NCBI GenBank assembly: GCA_028829895.1
Contig: CM054182.1
Span: 64,262,879 to 64,326,878, forward strand
DNA length: 64,000 nucleotides
Direction of reading: 5' to 3'
Source of the DNA: Sinotaia quadrata
Taxonomy: Eukaryota > Mollusca > Gastropoda > Architaenioglossa > Viviparidae
The notes under the pieces are model-generated. The model was given only the letters and a program-made list of their open reading frames with translations, was not told the origin of the DNA and ran no database searches. Positions within the stretch are counted from its first letter, which is position 1. Every line of letters begins with the position of its first letter. Below, one piece after another: positions 1 to 12,560 of the stretch. Both the position numbers and the translations under genes were made by a program.

Positions 1-207
1 CTCGGAGACTAACAAGTGGTTGGTCTTTGAAGCGCTTCTCTCAGACAGCTCTGCTAGAATTTGTCAGTGTAAGGAGGGAGTGGGGATCTATCGATCCTTT
101 TCCTAACCACCTCCTCCGGATAGTTGGGACGCGATTCCTTCGAATAGCAGCACTTCTCTAAGTTGGTAACATTCCTGTCTTTCTGTACAGATAGAATAGC
201 AGAGTAA

Positions 208-210
<3 letters not shown>

Positions 211-283
<73 letters not shown>

Positions 284-313
284 GACATATATATATATAT
301 ATACACACACACA
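211..313 (+). repeat. (CA)n/(TA)n microsatellite
   Basis: Long AC dinucleotide run with short TA run and single interruptions. The 1-210 flank holds no recognisable gene. Confidence 0.97.
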
Positions 314-668
314 AGCGTACAAAAAATCGATGCAGTATGAATAGAGACTAATGAATGTAACAAACAAATGCCAAGACAGAAGCACGTGGGAGTTGAATGG
401 GATGGAGAGGGTGAGAGATGTCGGCTGTTGAATGCCGTAATGACAACCGGAAATATAGACACGTGTTAGAAAATGAGGGACTACTAATTGTGCATGGCAA
501 TAAAGACCGTAGACTTACGACGAACGTGAGGGAAAGAAATGGGTGCTAATATATAAGTATAGCATTTATAGGTAACAACTGCAAGTACAGGAGTATACTC
601 CGTTAATTTTGAACAGTTAAGTGTACATGTACTTAGTGTAATGTACATTAACTAGGGTAGGGGTGTGA

Positions 669-669
<1 letters not shown>
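314..669. other. No gene seen
   Basis: AT-leaning unique sequence between two microsatellites. Nothing recognisable on either strand. Confidence 0.5.

Positions 670-749
<80 letters not shown>
670..749 (+). repeat. (TG)n microsatellite
   Basis: About 40 uninterrupted TG units. Confidence 0.98.
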
Positions 750-750
<1 letters not shown>

Positions 751-1103
751 ATGGAGACGGAGACGCCTTGTATGTAACAAACAACAAAGCTCTATGCTAC
801 ATTATTTTAATAGAACATACTATTTTCACGCTTCTTTTTCTTCTCACTTGCATAACGCCACGAAATATTGTTTTAAAAATGTATATTTCTCATACCTACT
901 TATTCTCTTCTAGTGGAGATAACATTTAAATTACGTGATTTTAAGAAACAACAACGAAACGAAATAAATGTTGCCATGGCATCCGATCCAGGCAGATTAT
1001 TTCTACACGGGTCAATGATTTTAATGATCAAAACCATATGCTTGATGCCGCCTACTGATACCTCTGACGACGGTATGGCTGGCTTGCTGCAGGCAAGCAG
1101 CTG

Positions 1104-1471
1104 TTGGATACTGGCTGGTCTCTCGACCTCTTCACCTTTTGACAAGTGGTCTGGTATGGCAGTTAGTTGGATACTGGCTGGTCTCTCGACCTCTTCACCT
1201 TTTGACAAGTGGTCTGGTATGGCAGTTCGTTGGATACTGGCTGGTCTCTCGACCTCTTCACCTTTTGACAAGTGGTCTGGTATGGCAGTTCGTTGGATAC
1301 TGGCTGGTCCCTCGACCTCTTCACCTTCTGACAAGTGGTCTGGTATGGCAGTTCGTTGGATACTGGCTGGTCCCTCGACCTCTTCACCTTCTGACAAGTG
1401 GTCTGGTATGGCAGTTCGTTGGATACTGGCTGGTCCCTCGACCTCTTCACCTTTTGACAAGTGGTCTGGTG
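1104..1471 (+). repeat. 63-bp minisatellite, about 6 copies
   Basis: The unit starts TTGGATACTGGCTGG and recurs at 1104, 1167, 1230, 1293, 1356 and 1419. Copies differ at a few shared sites. Because 63 is a multiple of three, long frames stay open on both strands; these are artefacts of the repeat and not genes. Confidence 0.95.
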
Positions 1472-1867
1472 TAAATATTGGGCGACAAGACTACGTAGTT
1501 CATGAATGCATCAGAGCAACAGATCTAGCTGACAAGTTTCGTCATTTTGTCACGGGTGGGTGGAGGAGAGACTGTTCCTTACTTGCCTAACTGTTATTCT
1601 AGTTCTTGGAAAGATACCACGAAAGGAAGCTACATGGGGAAAGGGTCATGTCTGGAATAGTTTGATAGACAAATTGAGTGTCATCCGCAATGGCAGCAAC
1701 ATTAACGGATTGTGAAATAGAAAGTCTAGCACCGAATGCAACGGAAATGCAAGGAATGTATTCTTTGATCATCCGTCGAACAAACGGCCTTTGCCTTCAG
1801 AAACCTCGAAATGTGTTGAAATGAATATATTGATCGTATGAATAAAATTGCTTTCACACAAAATATA

Positions 1868-2045
1868 ATCTTTCTTTCTTCCCCTCTCTTTCCTCTCTTC
1901 TCTTTCTCCTCTCTTCCTTTCTCTCTCTCCCCCTCTTCCCTTCTCTCTTTCCTTTTCCCTTCTCTCTCTCCCTCTCTCTTCCCTTCTCTCTTTCCTTTTC
2001 CCTTCACCTTCTCATTTCTTCTCTCTCCCCCTCTCTTTCTTTCCC
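1868..2045 (+). repeat. CT-rich polypyrimidine tract
   Basis: About 175 bp almost free of purines, with CTTTCC and CTCTCC motifs. The surrounding 1,472-2,410 holds no gene. Confidence 0.9.
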
Positions 2046-2410
2046 TATGACAGACAGTGATGCAGAGTTCTCACATGCATACAGGCCATTTCATCAAGAG
2101 TTTACCCCCACCCCGTTCAGTCAATAAAATTGATTATTTGACAAATATTTCGTAGGTGGTATGAATATATCATATTAAAATCTTGTTGTTTTCTTTGTAT
2201 TGGTAGTGATGGTAGTCAGTTTGAAATATATAATATTTACAGTTTAATTCCTGTTTCATATATCTATATATACCTACATATATATGTTGTTATTCACTGG
2301 AGGATGGACATCCGGTCATTCGTTTCCGTACTCCTTCCCTTTTACTCCTTTGTTACAATATGTCACACATCTCCCACCCTCCTACCCGTCTTTATATGGC
2401 GTGTTTCACA

Positions 2411-2498
2411 GACTACATCTAAGAGGTGACTAATTAATAAAATTAATAGTGAATGACTACATCTAAGAGGTGACTAATTAATAAAATTAACAGAGAAT
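2411..2498 (+). repeat. 44-bp direct duplication
   Basis: GACTACATCTAAGAGGTGAC starts at 2411 and again at 2455; the two copies are almost identical. Confidence 0.93.
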
Positions 2499-2564
2499 GA
2501 TGCATATATGTGGAAAGCAGAACATGTATAGGATAGAAAATTAATTTGTGAAAGCAAAATACAC

Positions 2565-2680
2565 AGTACTTATTAACCGAACCAATCCAAGAAACAAAAG
2601 ATAAAGTACTTATCAACCGAACCAATCCAAGAAACAAAAGACAAAGTACTTATCAACCGAACCAATCCAAGAAACAAAAA
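2565..2680 (+). repeat. 40-bp tandem repeat, 3 copies
   Basis: AGTACTTATCAACCGAACC recurs at 2565, 2605 and 2645. The flank to 2,935 is unique and without a gene. Confidence 0.94.
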
Positions 2681-2935
2681 GATGGAATGATTACAGAGAG
2701 TGTAGGGTGTGCGTGTTGATTGTTTATGCATGCGTTTGAGCGTTTGTGCATGCGTGTGATATTTTGGGGAGGCATACAAAATAGAGAGAGCAGTCAAACG
2801 CACTTGCATGTTAAACGATAAACGCACGTTAACCTTTATTTGCTTGATTTATTGTCTTTCTTATGGCTATTGTTTGCTTTGTTTGTTGTTCATGTGCTCC
2901 ATTTTGACGATGCGATCTTTATTTGGCCACCAAGG

Positions 2936-3140
2936 TTGCATCCTCAACAGCTACCCTTGAACTCCTTTGCAGCTAGCATCCTCGGCAGCTGTGCCTGGCC
3001 ACCTGTGTAAAGATTGCATCCTACGCCCGACTACCTGTGTAGGTTGTATCCTCTGTATCTACGCCCGACTACCTGTGTAGGTTGTATCCAAACAGCTAAG
3101 CCAGATCACGTATGTAGATAGTTTCCTCAACAGCTGCCAT
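2936..3140 (+). repeat. Degenerate tandem repeat (about 45-50 bp)
   Basis: Diverged copies of a unit containing CCTGTGTAGGTTGTATCC and CAACAGCT. Two central copies are close to identical. Confidence 0.7.
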
Positions 3141-3387
3141 TTTTAATGAGAATTATAAAGAGTAAATACGTCTACAGGTTTTCTTAACAGCATATCGTTT
3201 GACCGTTTACTACTGATAAAATTCATGTCTATGAGCCGTACTTCTAAATTGTGTTCACGTTCATGCAACGCCTACAGTAAATCGTTAAACCGTATTACTG
3301 AACTTGTGTTCATGCATCACTGACAGCAATTTGCTAGACGTACTACTACAAGTACTTATATTCAAGAAGCATATCAATAAATTGTTT

Positions 3388-4004
3388 ACAACGTGTGAGC
3401 TCATTAGTATAAGCGGTTCTACTTGTACAACGTGTGAGCTCATTAGTATAAGGCAGCGGTTCTACTTGTACAACGTGTGAGCTCATTAGTATAAGTGGTT
3501 CTACTTGTACAACGTGTGAGCTCATTAGTATAAGCGGTTCTACTTGGTACAACGTGTGAGCTCATTAGTACAAACGGTTCTACTTGGTACAACGTGTGAG
3601 CTCATTAGTACAAGCGGTTCTACTTGGTACAACGTGGAGCACATTAGTACAAGCGGTTCTACTTGGTACAACGTGTGGGCACATTAGTACAAGCGGTTCT
3701 ACTTGGTACAACGTGTGTGCTCATTAGTACAAGCGGTCCTTCTTGGTACAACGTGTGAGCTTATTAGTACAAGCAGTTCTACTTGGTACGTGTGAGCTCA
3801 TTAGTACAACGTGTGAGCTCATTAGTATAAGTGTTCTAGTTGGTACAACGTGTGAGCTTATTAGTACAAGCGGTTCTACTTGGTACAACGTGTGAGCTCA
3901 GTAGTACAAGCGGTTCTACTTGGTACAACGTGTGAGCTTATTAGTACAAGCGGTTCTACTTGGTACAACGTGTGGGCACATTAGTACAAACGGTTCTACT
4001 TGGT
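3388..4004 (+). repeat. About 40-bp minisatellite, about 15 copies
   Basis: Unit ACAACGTGTGAGCTCATTAG followed by about 20 bp ending in GGTTCTACTTGGT. Copies vary slightly in length (39-42 bp) and sequence. This is the highest-copy minisatellite of the window. Confidence 0.95.
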
Positions 4005-5467
4005 ACTAAGTTCATGCGACTCTCAGTCATTTCTTTACGTCCATTCGTCTAGTAATAATTATTTGCCGTCATACCTATAATAAATACAAGTACTGGAATA
4101 AACGAAACAAAAAAAGAAAGGCAAGAAGAGATAGAACAAAATTGGATGACGTCAGAGTATAAGCTTTCCAAAGTGCTGAGAACCACTTTATGAAAATTCC
4201 AAAGAAAGTCGCACCACTGACCCCCTTGGCACTTAGATGAAAGTCGTTGATCTGTGCAAAGGAGCTGCAAAAGACTCTCCAAATGACTGCCATGGAGTAA
4301 ATAAGGGTCTGTGAGTGGCAGGTGCTGTTATCTCGGCTAGTGGGCACGCCCCTCAGCCATAAAGACATTTTCATTTTCGGGAGGAAGTGGAGGTGGGAGA
4401 TACATTTTTATTTCAGGCTTTAGTTTTAAGGTCGCTTTTATTTGGGGAAAACTGTATTTTTTAATTCCTTCTGGCATTTTTTTAAACAAGAGTTAGTTGT
4501 CTGTCGGTGGCGTTTCGATTTTCTTAACGTGTCTTAGGTATAGTCACATTTCATTGCAAGTTTAGGACTGGACCTGAAGCAAAAATGCATACATACTGTC
4601 ATAAGTATTACATTATTATTTCGTTTAAGGTTGTTACATTTATGACGTCAATGGTGACGTGCGTAATGTATGACGTGCTAATTATGTAGTTCGAAATCTG
4701 ACCTATCCGCCATAATAATCGTACGATTTGACGACAAATGAAAGACTGACTGGCTATTTTGCAACAGTTACATCTACATGCACCACTCAACTATTGTTCA
4801 GGGACCATTTCCAATTCATTTTATTTCGTAAAAATCACCGGCAGGAGACTCTCCCCCATTTCATGATTTGTTGTTTCGTTAGTCGTTCTTTCTTTAAGTT
4901 TAACTGATATATTTAACATATATGTTACATTTCTTTGCAGTACCATTCCGGCTAACGGCGAATGCAGCTGGAAATGGCGTTGCCTTTGACCTCGAAACAT
5001 CATATAGTAGGCTACAAATAATATGTAGTGATCCGGAAACTGTTGAGCGATTTCTTTCCTAGGTCTGTCGCATATGAGTGGACCGATAGGCTTGATATAC
5101 AGTTAAGATTCGCAACTTGAGTTGTCTCCCCATTGGGTAAGCTACTGAACTTGCTTAGGAGCGCGCGACGCGAAGAAGAATTACTTCCGGCGAGGTCAAG
5201 TGCTCTTTATATAAAGCACGAGCTGAAGTTTCGTGATTTTTCAATATATGTTCACTATGTGTTTTTTTTTTTTTTAAGTGTTGAGGTTATATTGTGTTTT
5301 ATTATATATTCATAAAAGAAATGTACCATATAGTTGCTAATTAAATAAGAAAATAGTTTTTAAAAGTATACATTTATGGCAACAAAATAGGTAAACTGTC
5401 TCCTTTCTAGGTCAGTCATTTACTCAACTGAGTGGAAACTAAAGCCTCAGAATATATTTGTAAGAGA
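4005..5467. other. No supported gene
   Basis: Unique sequence. A 99-codon minus frame at 4,075-4,374 looks hydrophobic at its C-terminal half but shows no recognisable domain or splice context, so it is not called. A T-rich run lies near 5,265. Confidence 0.4.
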
Positions 5468-5646
<179 letters not shown>

Positions 5647-5752
5647 ACACTTGTAATTTTTTCGTATTTTATAGCTGTTCAATATTTTATTTCATTTTTT
5701 TACTTAACTTTCTTCTTTTCTGAAAACAATATTGCAAATGCTTTCGTTAACG

Positions 5753-5831
5753 AGCAAAATCACCGTAACATTTATGCTTTATATAATGTTAAAAAGCAAA
5801 ATCACCGTAACATTTATGCTTTATATAATGT
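5753..5831 (+). repeat. 42-bp direct duplication
   Basis: AGCAAAATCACCGTAACATT occurs at 5753 and 5795, with identical following sequence. Confidence 0.95.
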
Positions 5832-6341
5832 TCATTTGACTATGAAATTAAACCAAATAAGTCGTCCTCCAATGTAACTGTAGTATAAATGCTCCACGAT
5901 AGGTCCTAGTTCCGTCGACTTTCAAGAATTAGCGAAAGAATGGCATTGAATAAATTCTCGTAATTCAACCTCCGCTTTTCAAAAAAAAAAATATGATGAC
6001 TTTAAAGTTAGGTACGGTAGTGAGAATGTTTGTTTTCTAACGAAACATTTCTTTGACCAAACGCAAGATATTTTCGGTGAAATGTGACACAGTGACTCAA
6101 AACTTCCGATTTTCAGATACTGACCTCCGCGTCTTGAACCTGGTGTGAAACAAAACGTCTGCTTTAACCGTGTGATAGAAATGTTAAATGAAGATGACGT
6201 GCAATTTCGTCTAACACGGGAATCGAATCAGATTTTCAGGAATATTACTACAATAACTAACAGTCCTGCAGAAGATCCAGGAATGTGCGCATCCGGTTGT
6301 TCGGACCAGCGCAAGCTTTATGCGTACAAGAAAGTGGTTCC

Positions 6342-6717
6342 GTTATCGAGGTCGTGTACTGATCGCTCGGATCATTGTAATATTTAGCCAGTACCTATCA
6401 AATAAAGATATTAGATAGAAAGACGGTAGATTATCGGGGTGGTGTATTGATGGCTCGGATCATTGAAATATTTAGCCAGTACCTATCAAATAAAGATATT
6501 AGATAGAAAGACGGTAGACTATCGGGGTGGTGTATTGATGGCTCGGATCATTGAAATATTTAGCCAGTACCTATCAAATAAAGATAGAAAGACTGTGATA
6601 GAAATAAATGTGATAGAAAGACTGTAGACTATCGGGGTGGTGTATTGATCGCTCGGATCATTGAAATATTTAGCCAGTACCTTTCAAATAAAGATATTAG
6701 ATAGAAAGACGGTAGGT
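6342..6717 (+). repeat. About 89-bp minisatellite, 4 copies
   Basis: The unit contains TCGGATCATTGAAATATTTA and AAGATATTAGATAGAAAGAC. Copies 2 and 3 are almost identical; the interval to copy 4 is longer because of an internal partial duplication. Confidence 0.93.
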
Positions 6718-6811
6718 TAAATAATCGTCGCGATACTTGCGAATTTTCTCGTGGTATTCTCGTTCCTTGCGTGAGAAAGTCGGATTGACAACACTACTGA
6801 CTTTAAAAGAT

Positions 6812-6838
6812 TGTGGTGGTGGTGGTGGTGGAGGTGGG
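6812..6838 (+). repeat. (GGT)n short microsatellite
   Basis: About nine GGT/GGA triplets. The following 6,839-7,570 is unique and shows no gene. Confidence 0.85.
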
Positions 6839-7570
6839 TGATAACCAGACACAGAAAGTGTTAGGCCTTTGATATCGCTACAGCTAGTTAACTTGACAAA
6901 AAGCAATAGATCTGAACCACGATCGATTTATAATTTTCGGAAATAGAATGGCAACGGGTGAGTTTAGGAGTTGTCAGTGGTCACGTGAGAAAGCTGTAAT
7001 TGTAAATCAGCATCGAATTCCCCAATTAATTCCCAGAGCAAGTTCGATAACTCCAGATCATCAAAAAGGAGAGACTATTAGAATTTATTAAATAACTTGA
7101 GTTTTCAAAGTAGTATGAAATAGACTGTTTGGAAAGGGAGGTGGGGAAGAGAGCAATAGTAAAGGAATTTTTTTTCTTTATTGACATCATTTGAGAAACC
7201 GTTGGTAATAGGAGTTTTCAGGTTCCCTGGATTTGTCTTTATTTCTGCTGTTAGGACCAAGTGCAGGCCAAGCTATGGGCTTCACTGAGAAAATCAGGGG
7301 AAGACAAATACACAAAAGGTGAATTTGTTGTGAAGGCCGAAAGTAACAGTGTAACAGTAAAGCAATGCTGGGGTGGGGGGTGTCAATTAACTTTGGCATA
7401 ATAATAAGGATGTCGAGTTTTGGCCTTCAAGAGACGTTAGATTTAGAAACTAAAGAAAGAAAAATAGTGAACAGTATTGATGTTTGCGAGCAGTAATTAA
7501 ATCACAGTGACGAATTTATCTACACTATGTGTCTATGGGTTTGTGTGGGTGTACGATTTTGATCGGACTT

Positions 7571-7862
7571 TTACTGTTGTAAACTTTGGTGGCCTAGAAT
7601 CAAGATAGGATGTAATTGTATTTTGTATTTTGGTGAGCTGCATTACTGTTGTAAACATTAGTGGCCTAGAATCAAGATAGGATGTAATTGTATTTTGTAT
7701 TTTGGTGAGCTGCATTACTGTTGTAAACATTAGTGGCCTAGAATCAAGATAGGATGTAATTGTATTTTGTATTTTGGTGAGCTGCATTACTGTTGTAAAC
7801 TTTAGTGGCCTAGAATCAAGATAGAATGTAATTGTATTTTGTGTTTTGGTGAGTTACATTAC
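7571..7862 (+). repeat. 72-bp minisatellite, 4 copies
   Basis: ACTGTTGTAAAC recurs at 7573, 7645, 7717 and 7789. The period is a multiple of three, which keeps a repeated 24-residue frame open on the minus strand; it is not a gene. Confidence 0.95.
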
Positions 7863-7925
7863 GTTGCGTGGTTAGCTCTTATTTTTGCAATGGCTCCTAG
7901 AGAGGGATCAAACCACATTTAATTT

Positions 7926-8362
7926 CTTTAATTCTTTCTCTCTTTCTGGTCATTCTACATGTTCTCTCTTTCTATTTTCCATTATCTTCTCTCTTTTCCT
8001 TTATTAACATTCTATCACTTCTTCCATTTCCTTCTTTCATTCATTCCCCCCTCCCCCTCCCCAAATTTCTGCCAATTTTTCATTCTCCCTTCCCTCTATT
8101 TTTTCATTATTTCAGTCTTTTCTTTATGTGATTTCTACATGCGTATATGCACATGTGTGTGTATGTGTGTGTGTCTCAGTCTTTGTCTCTCTCTCTCTGC
8201 TGGTGCCCTCCCTTTTTATTTCTCTCTCTCTCTCTCTCTTTCTCTCTTCTCTATCTTTCTCCCTTTCCCCATCCCTTTCTCTCTTACTCTTTTTTTTTTA
8301 TCTCTCTTTCTCATTCTTTCTTTATCCCTTTGTCTCTTTCCTATTCCTGTTTCTCTCTCTAA
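7926..8362 (+). repeat. CT-rich polypyrimidine tract
   Basis: About 430 bp dominated by C and T with (TC)n cores around 8,180-8,245 and a short TG run at 8,155. Confidence 0.9.
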
Positions 8363-10530
8363 ACAAGCCAGCTCCTACAGCAAAAAGATGTGTATGCCTG
8401 CTGGCTTCATGCTTAGGCTGAAAAAAAAAATGATAACGGTACTAGATCACAAAGAAGCCGGCAAGGGTGACTCAGAAGAAAGCTGAATAATGTCCACATC
8501 AAATTCGAAACCAAATTTCAATTAACCTTTAAAATAAAAATTGGTATATTAACATTTGAGCTTTCCAGGAAAGAAAAAATGTTTTGGGCAAGCTGAATTA
8601 TGGTTATCTGACGATTAAAAATAAAATGCTATAAAATAAAAATCTGGACGTTTATGCAAATGGAGTCACGAGCAAAAGCTAGTATTCATTAATTGAAAAA
8701 TAGACAAGGACTAGTGTCCCGTATACTCAGTTAATTAAGCTGTGTCATTCACAGTGATTGATAACCAATTTCATCCTTTTTTATAAAGTTGTTATTTATT
8801 CATGAACCTATTTTCTTACACTCTTTATCATTTCATATTTTAATTTCTTTTCATTACATCTTGTAATATTTACGTCATCTTTGTTACTGTTAACCGTCGG
8901 TGATAGACTATAGGGGGTTTGACGATTCGACCTGGCGTTCATCATCCATTAGTAGTATATGTGAGCCATTAATCATCACCATGATGTAGGCGAAGTATAA
9001 TAGGATCCATTACTAATTAGTAGTATATGTGAGCCATTAATCATCACCACGATGTAAGCGAAGTATAATAGGATCCATAACTACAGCACCACATGCACTA
9101 CAAAAGTGGTCATTCGGCCAGGAATGAAAAACACCACAATACAGATGGATTTCACCACTTTCACTTCATAAAATAAGCTTAAACAGATTCCCTCCATCCC
9201 TATCCATCCACCCACTCCCGAACGCTGATGTATGGCTTGCTGTTCCGGTCATTAATCCAGGATCCATTTGACCATAAAAGTCAAGAGCTTAGCAACAGTT
9301 GGAAAGAGACGTTTGGCAGAAACAAATTAATCAATGAAAAGTTTTTGCTTTTGAATGCGCCCGGGCGAATGGTGAGGCCCGGTCTGAACGTTTATTTCTT
9401 TTGAACGCGTCCGACCGATTGTTAGCTCGAATCTGAACGTTTATTTCCAATTTTTTAAAGATATATTTACAAACTTCGTTTTTAACTGAGAGGTGGTTTA
9501 TGTTAACTTGTGTAAAGATGGAAAGTTCGTTGCGATATCTCGATGCTGGGCCTTGCACGTGGGTAATCGGGATTTCAGCCCCAGCCCCAATGCTCATGGT
9601 AGCAGAAACTTTGATCATACAACCCTACTCCTTGCCTCGGAACTGTCAACCTGAATCCCCACCGTAAAAGCGTTTGGAGATTGTAATTAAGGTGAAGAGT
9701 TATTTTAAATAATCTTCAGAATTATTTATTACAATGGCACTAAAATTTACATATTTACATATTTTAACCCATATTTTAACCACGTGGAAAACATCAATCG
9801 TGTGCGACACTTATTAAATGCGTGTAATCAAAGCCGGTTAAAACTCGTGGAGCTGTGAGCAAAATTTATTTCGAGATTGAAAAGATACATTTTTACTTGA
9901 ATTACTTCTATGTTTGTATGATCGATATATTATGTCGTTAATTATCACATTCACTACCACACGTGTGCTCATCATCCACTAATCTTCACCTCGATTTTTC
10001 ATAATTAATTTCTCCCTAGGTCTTAGCGCCTGTCCGCAAATCGACAAATGTTCGAAAGGGTTTTTTAAAAAAAGAAAGAAATATTTTTTTAATGTTTAAT
10101 TCTCCTAAGCATCCCAACATTATTTACGATTTATTGTGGAAAAAATTCACATTAAAAAAACTTTCTTAAACTACCACACACAAAAAAAGGACTGAAATGA
10201 CAAATCAAGAAATAAAATAAAATAAATGAACATTGGAAACATATCAAATGTTCAGCGCTTCTCTCTGTTAAAGGAACATATTAATGATCCCCGAAGAGTA
10301 GTAATTGCTTTGGTAATTACTATCTTCTTACTGTTTTCACTACCTTTTTTTTTTTACTCTAACGTCAATCTGTTGTCCTTGAAAGTTGTAAATGTTACGC
10401 CGACCTAGATGACCAGGAATAGAGTGACATTATTATCTTTCTTTCCCAACTGAGTCGCCTGCTACTTTGAAAAAAATTACATTTCAATTTCGTGTACGAA
10501 TCGGAACCTACTCCATTGAATAAAATGCAC
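8363..10530. other. No gene; one 68-bp tandem duplication
   Basis: Unique AT-rich sequence. At 8,946-9,079 a 68-bp unit starting AGTAGTATATGTGAGCC is present twice with two or three differences. No coding signal was found. Confidence 0.6.
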
Positions 10531-10594
10531 ACACACACAACACAAACTCACACACACTCACACACACACACACACACACACGCGCGCACGCACG

Positions 10595-10642
<48 letters not shown>
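10531..10642 (+). repeat. (CA)n with CGCA interruptions
   Basis: Compound array of CA, ACTC and CGCA units. Confidence 0.96.
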
Positions 10643-10643
<1 letters not shown>

Positions 10644-10796
10644 TAGATACGTAATTCTCTACCACCTTCTCCGTTCGGAAATAAGAAAGATATTTTAAGA
10701 GTAAGATTCAAACGTTTAACCACGAATCTGCTTGTTAATGCTGGCAACGTTTCTTTTGTTGTTGGTTGTTTTTGTTAAAATCAATTTCAGTTTACT

Positions 10797-10987
10797 GAAG
10801 TCATCCTGGTCTCTTGACTCGTTGAGGTCATCTTAGGACCAATCGCATGTGAGTGTAAACTGCAAGCTGCTACTAACCACTAAACAGATGCGATATTGCT
10901 TCTTGATTCGATGACGTCATCTTAAGACCAATCTCAATTGAGTGTAAATTGCCTGCTGGTACTAACTACTATACTAAACAAGTGCGA
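10797..10987 (+). repeat. About 92-bp diverged tandem duplication
   Basis: GTCATCTTAGGACCAATC...GAGTGTAAACTGC is repeated as GTCATCTTAAGACCAATC...GAGTGTAAATTGC, followed by related CTACTAACC and AAACA words in both. Confidence 0.85.
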
Positions 10988-11334
10988 CAGTGAGTGTGAG
11001 AGACTTCAGAAGACAGTGCATTTCTTGCTGCAATCTTATATTTAGCTTGAATTGTCTGTGGCATTAATTAATCGATAAGTATGCATGCAATATTTTCCTA
11101 CTTTGTGACGCAGAATTATGTCTTGCTAAAATACTGCCTAAGAAGCATTATAATTCAAACGGTAGCTAAAAGAATGAGAGTGTAAACAGGAAGTTGAGCA
11201 CAAAAAAGTGATATGACTGGCATTATCGGGAAAGTTGTGACTATTATTAGAAATAATACGGTTTTTGTTGTTGTTTTTGGCACTTGTGTGCGTGCCGCGC
11301 GATTTCCAAGTAACAGTGATTATCTGTTAAATTA

Positions 11335-11336
11335 CA

Positions 11337-11373
<37 letters not shown>

Positions 11374-11445
11374 GAGAGCGCGCGTGCGCACACACACATA
11401 CACACACATGCGCACACATACACACACGCGCACACACACACACAG

Positions 11446-11502
<57 letters not shown>

Positions 11503-11506
11503 TGCA
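11335..11506 (+). repeat. (CA)n compound microsatellite
   Basis: Two CA runs separated by GAGAGCGCGCGTGCG and ACATGCGC interruptions. Confidence 0.97.
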
Positions 11507-11889
11507 CACTGTACTCTTCACAAATTCATCACTTGCGTTTTAATTACAAAGATTCCTAATCATTTGTAGAATCATGGCAACGTGACTGAATTTTGACTTA
11601 GCTTAATTTATAATTGACTGGACGACTTTGTTGAGCATCACTGTGGTTGTAAACGTTCTTCAACCCGAGACAGGACTATGGAGCTTCAAGTGTAACCAGG
11701 CCCTTACTTAAGAACAATTGCTGTTTCCACAGGCAAAGACTAATTTTGGAGCTGCAGTCATAACAAAAGTTGAGAGTTACGGCGCTTTAAATTTCTACTT
11801 TAGTTCTCTCCCACTGGGAAACTCACTTCGCTTTCTTTAAATAACCACAGTAAAACCCTCTTTTGAATAATAAAAATAGGGCTCTAGTA

Positions 11890-12320
11890 ACCTGAAAAAC
11901 AAATCTATGGTTCATTCTCGGATTTATCAGTTATGTCAAAAGTCCAGAGAAGGTTTACTGGATCACAGTTATTAGCAGAACACACAAATACCTCTCAGAA
12001 ATTTTTCAGCGATTTTCAATTTCATCTAGCTGCTCGCTACTATCTCATACTGAAACCGCAGTTGTAGAAGTTGTGAATGGCTTTCTCTGCTGTTGAAGAT
12101 GGAAGGATTTCCGTGCTTACTGATCCCCATTTTTTGACACTGTTGACCTTGATATAGTGCTAGACCGTTTCCAGCATCCGTGTTATTAATTTTGGTTGGT
12201 TCAGATTATATCTGCCCGAAAGAAAACCTGTTTTGTCTGTAAATGGTGAACACTCCAGTTTAAACAGTCTTTCTTATGATGTCCCGGAGGGTTCTCGTCT
12301 CGACCACTTCTCGTTTTAAT
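11890..12320 (+). pseudogene. CR1/L2-like LINE reverse-transcriptase remnant
   Basis: The plus-strand frames, joined mentally across several indels, give the standard RT landmarks in order: a stretch like QLLAEHTNTSQKF, then VEDGRISVLT, then FDTVDLDIVLDRF (12,133-12,171; compare the usual AFDTVDHDILLDRL), then SARKKT, then VNGEHSSLNSLSYDVPEGS (compare SYGVPQGS). This is the N-terminal half of the RT palm and fingers of CR1/Jockey-clade LINEs. Several stops and frameshifts show that it is long dead. The catalytic FADD region is not visible, and the sequence runs into a degenerate minisatellite. Confidence 0.75.
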
Positions 12321-12560
12321 TCTGGTGCAAGGTGACATTTGTCAGTATAGATCTACTTGAAGGCACACTAGTTAGTCTGCCTGAAGGTGACACTATTGTC
12401 AGCATAGACATGTCTCAAGGTGACACATTAATTAGCCTAGTTCTGCTTCAAGGTGACGCTTTTTCAGATTAGTTGCGTATTGATATGACCCTGAAATAAT
12501 ACTGATCTAGCCTCAAGGTGACGCGTTAGTCAACCCACTTCTGCTCTAAGATGACACTTA
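12321..12560 (+). repeat. Degenerate minisatellite (CAAGGTGACAC motif)
   Basis: About six diverged units, each with a form of TCAAGGTGACAC or TGAAGGTGACAC and spaced irregularly by about 35-60 bp. It follows directly on the LINE remnant. Confidence 0.75.

Noticed and set aside
54..462. Frames of Cys/Val, His/Thr, Leu/Ser/Ile/Tyr and similar runs, here and at all other microsatellites
   Set aside because: Pure translations of CA, GATA, CT and triplet arrays, open on several frames and both strands at once.
913..1590. 225-codon plus frame and its 186-codon minus counterpart
   Set aside because: Both are kept open by the 63-bp minisatellite, whose period is a multiple of three. No unique domain lies outside the repeat.
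4075..4374. 99-codon minus frame with hydrophobic C-terminus
   Set aside because: No family resemblance; a chance open frame of this length is expected in a 64-kb window.
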